DNA from: Balneolales bacterium | GTDB lineage: Bacteria > Bacteroidota > Rhodothermia > Balneolales > Natronogracilivirgulaceae | DNA: 20,946 bases | Reading direction: 5' to 3' | Assembly: GCA_007127695.1 (NCBI GenBank) | Contig: SKYW01000256.1 | Location: 1-20,946 of the forward strand | Program-made: the position numbers and the translations under genes | In this document: piece by piece, positions 15,013 to 20,946 of the stretch | Layout: every line of letters starts with the position of its first letter | Position numbering within the stretch: the first letter of the stretch is position 1 | Notes under the pieces: generated by a model | Told to the model about the DNA's origin: nothing | What the model saw: the letters and a program-made list of their open reading frames with translations, nothing else | Database searches by the model: none

Positions 15013-16854
15013 ATGAGTGAATCGGAAAAGCCGGCAAAAATTTTCAATCTGGACCTTGAGATAGATGGTTCGGTCAAGAATAAACTCTTTCGTGTTGCTC
15101 GCAGGCCTTTGGAGCAGCTCTTGTCTTTTAATGGCCTGAACAGCCTCTACAACGAGGCGCTTCACTATGAGACCGAACAGGCTTTTTATGACAAGCTGCT
15201 GGACAGGATGAATGTAAACTACCATATCTCGGAAAGGGATATGGATCGCATCCCGAAGGAGGACCGCGTAGTCGTGGTGGCCAATCATCCTTTTGGCGGA
15301 CTGGAAGGAATTATCCTCGCATCCATACTCCGTTCAGCCAGGGAGGATTCCAAAATACTGGCCAACTATTTACTGGAGCGCATTCCTGAACTGAGGGATG
15401 TCTTCTTTTTTGTGGATCCGTTCGGAGGGAGCAGTTCGGCGCGCGCCAATCTGGCATCAATGAAAAAGTCGATGCAGTGGCTGCGGGATGAACACATGCT
15501 GGGTATTTTTCCCGCCGGAAAGGTAGCACACTTCTCCATCAGCAAGCGAAAAGTGGTGGAATCGGAATGGGCCGAATCGGTCGCAACACTGATCCGAAAA
15601 ACAGAGTCACCCGTGCTGCCGGTCTATTTTGATGGTTTCAACGGACCCATGTTCCAGTTGATGGGACTTATCCATCCGCGCCTGCGCACGGCCATGCTGC
15701 CCAAGGAGCTGATCAATAAAAAGGACCGGGATATCGATATCTGCATAGGCAAAGTGATTGGCTTCAACAAGCTGAAATCGTTCGAAAGTGACAAGGAGAT
15801 GATCAGCTATCTGCGACAGCGTACGTTCATGCTGCAAAATCGCAGCGGTGAGGAAGACCCGTCCCCGGATACCTCCATCTCCATCAGCATCACCGGTGAA
15901 ACCGTGGAACCCATAGAGGATCCGGTTCCGCCCGATGAAGTGGCAAAGGAGATCGCGGAACTGCCTCCCACCCAGAAACTTTTTGAGAGCAACGAGTTTG
16001 AGGTGTATCACGCTGTGATGAAACAGGCACCCAAACTGCTTCATGAAATTGGGCGGCTTCGGGAAGTGACTTTCCGGGGCACGCATGAGGGAACCGGCAA
16101 GTCGATCGATCTTGATGCGTTTGACGAGTATTATGTGCACCTGTTCGTCTGGAACCGGGAAAAGCAGGAACTGGTGGGTGCTTACCGGATCGGCCGTACC
16201 GACAACATCATCAAAAGACACGGGAAGAAGGGGCTTTACACTACCACTCTGTTCAATATCAAAAGTTCCTTGTTTGACCGGATCAGCCCGGCGCTGGAGA
16301 TGGGCCGTTCCTTTGTACGTCCCGAATACCAGCGCAGCTTTGCCCCGCTCCTGCTGCTCTGGAAAGGCATCGGTCATTATGTGGTTAAGTATCCGAAGTA
16401 CAAGGTGCTGTTCGGACCGGTAAGCATTAGCAGCGAGTACCACTCCATGTCACGTCATCTGATGGTCAGTTTTCTCAAGTTGCACAACTATTTGCCGGAA
16501 ATGGCCCGTATGGTGAAACCCAAGACCCCCTATCGGGGACGCCGGGTAAAGGGGATGGACCCGAAGAACCGGACGATGATCCGCAGCCTGGAGGATGTCT
16601 CCGAACTCATATCCGAATTCGAAAGTGACGACAAGGGGGTTCCGATCCTGCTGAAGCAGTATCTGAAACTGGGCGGTAAACTGGTGGGCTTCAACGTGGA
16701 TCCGGACTTCAGCGATGTTCTGGACGGACTGATCCTGGTGGACCTGACAAAAACCGATCCCAAAATCCTCAGACGCTATATGGGTGACGAGGGGCTGGCC
16801 TCATTCAAGGATTACCACAGCCCCGAGAAGAAGGAAAAGGAGCTGACAGCCTGA
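15013..16854 (+). CDS. olsF: OlsF-like bifunctional acyltransferase (ornithine-lipid synthesis)
   Basis: This is a 613-residue protein with two fused acyltransferase domains. The N-terminal half (about 20-275) is a PlsC/hemolysin-like O-acyltransferase: VVVVANHPFGGLEG (His92), DPFGGSSSARAN (135-146) and FPAGK (166-170, the FPxG block). A polar linker runs from about 276 to 320. The C-terminal half (about 325-560) is a GNAT-type N-acyltransferase of the OlsB/'hemolysin' kind: VTFRGTHEGTG, LVGAYRIG, ALEMGRSFVRPEYQ, LLLLWKGIGHYV and FGPVSISSEY. In characterised OlsF proteins (Serratia, Flavobacterium) the C-terminal half acylates ornithine and the N-terminal half adds the second fatty acid, making phosphorus-free membrane lipids. 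The N-terminal motif is H-x5-E rather than the classical H-x4-D. A glycine-lipid or other aminolipid product is possible. Its stop codon lies inside the first unit of a downstream tandem repeat. Confidence 0.85.
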   Translation: MSESEKPAKIFNLDLEIDGSVKNKLFRVARRPLEQLLSFNGLNSLYNEALHYETEQAFYDKLLDRMNVNYHISERDMDRIPKEDRVVVVANHPFGGLEGIILASILRSAREDSKILANYLLERIPELRDVFFFVDPFGGSSSARANLASMKKSMQWLRDEHMLGIFPAGKVAHFSISKRKVVESEWAESVATLIRKTESPVLPVYFDGFNGPMFQLMGLIHPRLRTAMLPKELINKKDRDIDICIGKVIGFNKLKSFESDKEMISYLRQRTFMLQNRSGEEDPSPDTSISISITGETVEPIEDPVPPDEVAKEIAELPPTQKLFESNEFEVYHAVMKQAPKLLHEIGRLREVTFRGTHEGTGKSIDLDAFDEYYVHLFVWNREKQELVGAYRIGRTDNIIKRHGKKGLYTTTLFNIKSSLFDRISPALEMGRSFVRPEYQRSFAPLLLLWKGIGHYVVKYPKYKVLFGPVSISSEYHSMSRHLMVSFLKLHNYLPEMARMVKPKTPYRGRRVKGMDPKNRTMIRSLEDVSELISEFESDDKGVPILLKQYLKLGGKLVGFNVDPDFSDVLDGLILVDLTKTDPKILRRYMGDEGLASFKDYHSPEKKEKELTA

Positions 16855-16931
16855 CGCTAGGTGCCTTCTGACGCCGTGCCTTCTGACGCTCGGTGCCTGA
16901 CGCCAGGTGTTTTCTGACGCCGGGTGCTTTT
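16852..16931. repeat. Five-copy degenerate tandem repeat (14-17 bp) starting on the olsF stop codon
   Basis: The units begin with TGACGC at 16852, 16869, 16884, 16898 and 16915. The consensus is TGACGCCGGGTGCCTTC; units 2 and 3 are shortened to 15 and 14 bases. The first TGA is the olsF stop. The array occupies most of the 147-base gap between convergent olsF and the uncharacterised minus-strand gene. No terminator-like hairpin is evident there. Function unknown; replication slippage is the simplest origin. Confidence 0.72.
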
Positions 16932-17001
16932 CGGTTGACAAGCGGGGGTATCCTGACTGCAGCCCTTCCTGTTCCTGATCTGGCAGCTTTTTCTGTTTCC
17001 C

Positions 17002-18378
17002 CTACCCCTCCAGCTCCGGCGGTTCGGCCAGTTCCGGCGGTTCGGCCAGCTCCTCCATGAACCGTAATACAGGTGCCTGCGGATCGCCATAAAACTCAAA
17101 ATGCAGCAGACCGTCTTTTCGGGGCAATTCAATTTGGAACAGGCCTTCCACTCCGTCGACGAAATCATTGAAGGCCGCACTTGTGCGTGAAAAAGTGACG
17201 GATCCATCCAGGATAGTTGCACGTTCCCCGGGGGGCATGGCTACAATGGCCTGTATTCTGGTATCAAACGGTTCGGTCGATATCCTGGTGTCCCTGATAC
17301 GAAGGGTGTCGCTTCTGTTGATCCAATTTGCCCTGATGGAATGAACAGGCAGTTCGTTTTCCGGCAGCCCGAACATACCCAGCATCATCCCGTGTTGCTG
17401 GATGAGTTCGCTTGAGGGATACCATCGTACACCGCCCAGATAGACGGAATTCTCCCCGGGAAGCGTGAGTGGATGCCGGTCTCTCATTTCATGATCGAAA
17501 GATATGTCACTTGTCACGGAGAGCGTGTCCATGGCAAAACCACCCAGTTTGCCAGGCAGGGGCAACCGGGCCAGTTCAGGCGTAGCAGCCCGCAGCATGT
17601 ATTTCAGGTTCCATGAATCGGGTTCTGCCGGCCAGCCTTCCTTACGGAAGCTGATTTCGCCCGAAGTTTTGAAAGAAAGTCCGGGCGCGGATATGCGAAG
17701 CGAACTCAGTGTGGCTGTTTTCCGGTCTGAGCGATACTGTAACTGCATTGCCACCTGCTCCATGGAATCGGGGAACCGGTATCCGGAAAAAATCGGCAGT
17801 GCCATCAGCTGTTCCGGTATTTCCTCATGAAAGGCGATCTCATCCAGGCTCATGCTTATGCGGTGGTTGTATTTTGGTGGTTCCTGACTTGCGGCTATCT
17901 GCAGCAGTTCATCCATGCGGCCATTGTACAACAGATAGGCCCTGCGTACCATCACGCTTTCACCAAACAGCCATTGGAAGGGATCGTTTTCACGCAAATG
18001 AATTTCGGATGATACTTCAGATGCGTCATGGATAACAAGTTCTTCCATCCGTATCCGAAAGGAGCGAATCTGTGGCAACGGGTCATGGGAGCCTTTTCGA
18101 AGGATGCGCCAGAGATCGGCATGGGTCAGCGATCCGGTGATTTTTTCGATTTCAACCACATTGTCCTGCTGCCGGAAAACGAGGTCCCTGATGGTCAGTG
18201 ATCCGAAAGCGGGATTAACGGAAATCCTGTCATACGTGTACTCCGTCTGCGCATGGAAACTGGCGATCCGGTCAAACTGTTGAGTGACAACAGAGGCCAG
18301 ATAGCGTCCGGCCGCCCAGTTCATCAGGAACAAAAGCCCGGCAAGCAGAAGAGCAGATAAGATCAGCCTGGTTCTCAT
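17002..18378 (-). CDS. Uncharacterised membrane-anchored periplasmic protein, AsmA/DUF748-like flavour
   Basis: I do not recognise the family firmly. The 458-residue product has an N-terminal transmembrane anchor (RLILSALLLAGLLFLMNWAA, 4-23). It is followed by a long, beta-rich, soluble part predicted on the periplasmic side. The first 100 residues after the anchor, with the pattern 'ISVNPAFGSLTIRDLVF...VVEIEKITGSLTHADLWRIL', recall the start of AsmA/DUF748-type proteins that shuttle or bridge lipids between membranes, where similar 'NP-F-GSL-I-DL' strands occur. No catalytic motif is visible. The C-terminus is odd: two exact AEPPEL repeats encoded by an 18-bp DNA duplication, then EG-stop. 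It lies 115 bases downstream of hisS on the same strand and may share its transcript. Single Met start, no strong Shine-Dalgarno. Confidence 0.7.
   Translation of the reverse strand: MRTRLILSALLLAGLLFLMNWAAGRYLASVVTQQFDRIASFHAQTEYTYDRISVNPAFGSLTIRDLVFRQQDNVVEIEKITGSLTHADLWRILRKGSHDPLPQIRSFRIRMEELVIHDASEVSSEIHLRENDPFQWLFGESVMVRRAYLLYNGRMDELLQIAASQEPPKYNHRISMSLDEIAFHEEIPEQLMALPIFSGYRFPDSMEQVAMQLQYRSDRKTATLSSLRISAPGLSFKTSGEISFRKEGWPAEPDSWNLKYMLRAATPELARLPLPGKLGGFAMDTLSVTSDISFDHEMRDRHPLTLPGENSVYLGGVRWYPSSELIQQHGMMLGMFGLPENELPVHSIRANWINRSDTLRIRDTRISTEPFDTRIQAIVAMPPGERATILDGSVTFSRTSAAFNDFVDGVEGLFQIELPRKDGLLHFEFYGDPQAPVLRFMEELAEPPELAEPPELEG
17011..17053. repeat. 18-bp in-frame tandem duplication (AEPPEL) at the gene's 3' end
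   Basis: CAGCTCCGGCGGTTCGGC (17011-17028) repeats at 17029-17046 with one base change, followed by a third partial copy CAGCTCC (17047-17053). It is in frame and encodes the repeated hexapeptide near the C-terminus of the minus-strand protein. This suggests recent slippage that did not break the frame. Confidence 0.75.
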
Positions 18379-18493
18379 ATCAAACTGATTCGGTCCGTGA
18401 AGTTAATGTTTTTGACCAGGTGGACGCATCGCGCCAGATTTGTCTGGCTGCCGATGGATCGCCGGCGTTGTTTTTTCCGAAAAGAGCAGTCAA

Positions 18494-19753
18494 TCAGGCT
18501 TGAACGCGATCCGCAATGTCATCGCTTGTCACCTGATATTCTTCACTTTTTACCATATCCCGCAGGGTGAACAGGTTTTCCTGAAGCTCCTGCTCCCCGA
18601 TTATCACTGCAAACCGTGCCTGCTGGCGGTTGGCGTCCTTCATCTGTGCCTTCAGCGAGCGGCCGGAATAGTCCATAGTACAAACGAGACCGCAATTTCG
18701 CAACTCCGGCATTTTTTCGAGCGCCCAGCGAGCAGCCTCTTCTCCACGCGTGACAAAATAGATGTCCGGACCGGTTGGATGCGCCAGGGTAATGCCCAGC
18801 GCCTCGCAGGCGATCATGAGCCGCTCGATGCCGCACGCAAATCCAACGGCCGGCGTAGGCTGACCCCCAACCTCCTCGATGAGCAGGTCGTATCTGCCCC
18901 CTCCGCCAAGGGCATCCTGCGAGCCAAGATCCGGGCTGACCAGCTCGAAGGCGGTTTCGGTGTAGTAGTCGAGTCCGCGCACAAGGAAGGGATCCATTTC
19001 GTAAGGGATGTCCAGCCGGTCCAGCAGTTCCTTCACCGTATCAAAATGTTCCCGTGATTTTTCGCTGAGGTAGTCGGTGATTTTGGGTGCATCCGCCTTA
19101 AGCGGCTGATCCTGATCCTCCTTGGAGTCGAGGATGCGCATAGGGTTGGTATCAAGGCGGTTGCGCGAAATCTCACTGAGCTTGTCCGACAGTGGCCTGA
19201 AGTAGTCGTGGAGCGCATTGCGATAGGCATCCCGTGAGGCGGGATCTCCGACGGAATTGAGTTTCAGCGTAGTATTTTTGATGCCGATTTGCCGGTAAAC
19301 GGCGGTCATGAAAGCGATGATCTCCACATCGGCTATGGCGCTGGAGGAGCCGATCAACTCCGCGCCGAACTGGTGAAACTGGCGTTGCCGGCCTTTTTGC
19401 GGACGCTCAGCGCGGAAAAACGGACCGATATAGTAGAGCCGCTGCGTACCGCCCCGCTGGGCAAGATGGTTCTGCACATAGGCCCGGGCCACAGGTGCGG
19501 TCCCTTCCGGCCTGAGCACATAATGGTCCTCACCGCGGTCAAATGTGAACATCTCCTTGCTCACGATATCCGTGAGCTGACCCACGCCACGTGCAATCAG
19601 TTCGGTCTGCTCCATGACAGGTGTGCGGATCTCCTGAAAGTGGTACCGCCGGGCCGTCTCGTGTATCAGGGACTCCAGTGCCTGCCACTGTTCAATTTCA
19701 CCGGGCAGCAGATCGGTCATTCCATGGTGGGTGGTAAATGTGGTTTTGCTCAT
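18494..19753 (-). CDS. hisS: Histidyl-tRNA synthetase
   Basis: This is a 419-residue class II synthetase of normal length. Motif 1 lies in about 40-60 (EIRTPVMEQTELIARGVG). The ATP-binding motif 2 is FFRAERPQKGRQRQFHQFGAE (112-132). The HisRS-specific signature LVRGLDYYT (257-265, with the histidine-activating Arg259) and ALGGGGRYDLL (281-291) follow. Motif 3 is VGFACGIERL (303-312), and the C-terminal anticodon-binding domain runs from about 329 to 415. It attaches histidine to tRNA-His in the cytoplasm. The start at 19753 gives MSKTTFTTHHGMTDLLP, in line with the family's N-terminal 'G-x-x-DxLP' strand. The gene is probably the promoter-proximal member of a two-gene unit with the uncharacterised membrane protein. 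Confidence 0.97.
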   Translation of the reverse strand: MSKTTFTTHHGMTDLLPGEIEQWQALESLIHETARRYHFQEIRTPVMEQTELIARGVGQLTDIVSKEMFTFDRGEDHYVLRPEGTAPVARAYVQNHLAQRGGTQRLYYIGPFFRAERPQKGRQRQFHQFGAELIGSSSAIADVEIIAFMTAVYRQIGIKNTTLKLNSVGDPASRDAYRNALHDYFRPLSDKLSEISRNRLDTNPMRILDSKEDQDQPLKADAPKITDYLSEKSREHFDTVKELLDRLDIPYEMDPFLVRGLDYYTETAFELVSPDLGSQDALGGGGRYDLLIEEVGGQPTPAVGFACGIERLMIACEALGITLAHPTGPDIYFVTRGEEAARWALEKMPELRNCGLVCTMDYSGRSLKAQMKDANRQQARFAVIIGEQELQENLFTLRDMVKSEEYQVTSDDIADRVQA

Positions 19754-19783
19754 TCGTGATGTTTCGGAAGTACGTATTAACGG

Positions 19784-19833
19784 TGTGACAATTCTTCTGA
19801 CAATATCTGCAACATTTCCTGTAACAATTCCTC
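19784..19833. repeat. Four-copy degenerate repeat upstream of hisS
   Basis: Units of 10-14 bases starting with TG at 19784, 19798, 19808 and 19820: TGTGACAATTCTTC, TGACAATATC, TGCAACATTTCC and TGTAACAATTCCTC. On the hisS coding strand these read as repeated ATTGTCA/ATTGTTA words, 30-80 bases before the start codon. The rest of the 215-base spacer (19754-19968) holds no gene or hairpin I would defend. This could be promoter-region sequence with simple-sequence drift rather than a true repeat. Confidence 0.4.
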
Positions 19834-19968
19834 TGTTTCTCTTCGCACAGATTATGAACCGCTCAAAGATAAGGGAATCGCGGCAAAATTACTTTACCCG
19901 GACGGGATATCAGGCTGCCGGGTTGAAATCGGCCTTCAAATCACAAAGTCCCGGAAAAGTGGCCGGTA

Positions 19969-20946
19969 TCAGTCGCGCTTACGGCGGGTGAGTGATGCGA
20001 CAGATTTCCGGATGAAATCCTGGAGATCCTCCGAAAGATCAAGGACAAAGATGCCGATGGTAACTATTGCAACACTCACAGCGGAGCGGAGGATCAGATC
20101 GATACCCCAAACGGGGATTTCCGGGATCCCCCAGGCGATCAGAAGGGCGGTAATCAGAACGGCAATACCTGTGAGGTTCTTTTTGGTGAACGGGTGGATG
20201 CCCATCCGGACCAGCACGTAGATAACGTAAACAACATTGTGGACCAGAACGGAAAGGGCAGTGGCCATTGCCGCACCGGTGATGCCGAATATCGGGATGA
20301 AGATGAGGTTGGTGACAACGGTGAGAACCACCAGCAGCAGTGTGGCGTAGAGGTCAAAACGGTACCAGCTGGATGTACGGATGATGGCGGCATTGAGTCC
20401 GGCGGTCATGTCGATCATTTTGGCCAGTCCGATGAACAGGAATACGTAGACACCGGCATGGTATTCCTCCGGCAGGAATTGGTAGACGTGACCGAGGTTT
20501 ACCCCGATAATGATGAAGATGATGCCGCCCACAAGCATCTGGTTTATGGAGCTTTTGGTGTATATCTCCGAGATGGTATTCAGATCCTTTTTGTACTGCG
20601 CCTCGGCAATCAGCGGCTGGGATATCTTCATCAGCGCCTTGGCAGGGATCTTGATCATGGTGGCCAGGTAGAGGCTTACGGCATATACGGCGGTTTCAGC
20701 AAGATTGGTCATGCCGCCGACCATCAGCATATCGATGTTGCCCAGGGTCATGGCAGTAACGCTGCCCAGGAATGCATAGGCCGCATACTCTGCCATGCTT
20801 TTGATGCGTGGCCGCGTCAGAATGGTGAAGTCCGGGATTACAAACAACTGCTTCTTGAAACCGATGTATAGCAGCATGAGAAGTGTCTGCAATCCAAATG
20901 TCCCCACAAACATCCACATGAACATACCGAACGGGATATAGCCGAA
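19969..20946 (-). CDS. Polysaccharide biosynthesis flippase (Wzx/MATE-like), N-terminus beyond the window
   Basis: The reading frame is open from the right edge (FGYIPFGMFMWMFV...) to the stop at 19969, giving 325 residues of a multi-pass membrane protein. At least eight hydrophobic helices are visible. The middle contains the 'AYAFLGSVTAMTLGNIDMLMVGG' segment and a helix pair around 'FIPIFGITGAAMATALSVLVHNVVYVIYVL' that is typical of the polysaccharide-biosynthesis C-terminal domain of the MOP (MATE/Wzx/MurJ) superfamily. The protein ends in a basic tail (RRKRD). Such proteins flip lipid-linked sugars or O-antigen units across the inner membrane. A full-length member is about 480 residues, so roughly a third is missing upstream. 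There are 215 bases between it and hisS; co-transcription is possible but not shown. Confidence 0.83.
   Translation of the reverse strand, partial: FGYIPFGMFMWMFVGTFGLQTLLMLLYIGFKKQLFVIPDFTILTRPRIKSMAEYAAYAFLGSVTAMTLGNIDMLMVGGMTNLAETAVYAVSLYLATMIKIPAKALMKISQPLIAEAQYKKDLNTISEIYTKSSINQMLVGGIIFIIIGVNLGHVYQFLPEEYHAGVYVFLFIGLAKMIDMTAGLNAAIIRTSSWYRFDLYATLLLVVLTVVTNLIFIPIFGITGAAMATALSVLVHNVVYVIYVLVRMGIHPFTKKNLTGIAVLITALLIAWGIPEIPVWGIDLILRSAVSVAIVTIGIFVLDLSEDLQDFIRKSVASLTRRKRD

Noticed and set aside
18433..18448. Hairpin GCCAGA-TTTG-TCTGGC between hisS and the next gene as a terminator
   Set aside because: The stem is only 6 bp and no T-run follows on either strand, so termination is not supported.
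19731..19991. 86-codon plus-strand frame spanning the hisS leader
   Set aside because: It overlaps the starts and ends of two real genes, has no ribosome site, and crosses simple repeats; composition looks non-coding.

Overview
This 20.9 kb window looks like an ordinary chromosomal segment of a Gram-negative bacterium from the Bacteroidota/Balneolota/Rhodothermota area. I lean towards a halophilic or haloalkaliphilic Balneolaceae-like organism. That lean is inference from gene content: an OlsF-type bifunctional ornithine-lipid synthase, an exported tricorn protease, a DUF3347 protein, a FAS1 lipoprotein and an OprO/P porin. Most genes have A-rich leaders with little Shine-Dalgarno signal, and there are very acidic protein segments. 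I see no rRNA, tRNA, CRISPR array, insertion sequence, integrase or phage gene.

Layout. The left edge holds most of a YbdG-type mechanosensitive channel (minus strand, cut by the edge), divergent from an outer-membrane porin. Six bases after the porin comes a lysine-ketoglutarate-reductase-like dehydrogenase. A convergent lipoprotein of the D-aminoacylase/amidohydrolase family follows, then a small secreted DUF3347 protein, a repeat-rich spacer, and a HAD phosphatase divergent from a 1094-residue exported tricorn protease. After a strong terminator and a spacer full of dyads comes a two-FAS1-domain lipoprotein, which ends at a second terminator facing the clpS-clpA operon (minus). Divergent from clpS is an olsF-like fused acyltransferase. 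On the minus strand there follow an uncharacterised membrane-anchored protein, hisS, and the C-terminal part of a polysaccharide flippase cut by the right edge.

Together the genes are mostly envelope and protein-turnover housekeeping: osmotic protection (YbdG), outer-membrane permeability (porin), periplasmic peptide and N-acyl-amino-acid breakdown (tricorn, D-aminoacylase-like), lysine degradation (LKR-like), membrane lipid synthesis (OlsF), N-end-rule proteolysis (ClpS/ClpA) and translation (HisRS). No novel defence or mobile system is visible.

The most unusual signals are: (1) short degenerate direct repeats of about 14-24 bp in most of the longer spacers, several built around CATTG/CAATG, including two perfect TCATTG-N5-CAATGA dyads exactly 22 bp apart upstream of the FAS1 gene; (2) a roughly 75-residue, half-acidic linker inserted in ClpA; (3) an amidohydrolase that lacks the usual metal-binding His-x-His and Cys; (4) a stand-alone LKR domain coupled to a porin.
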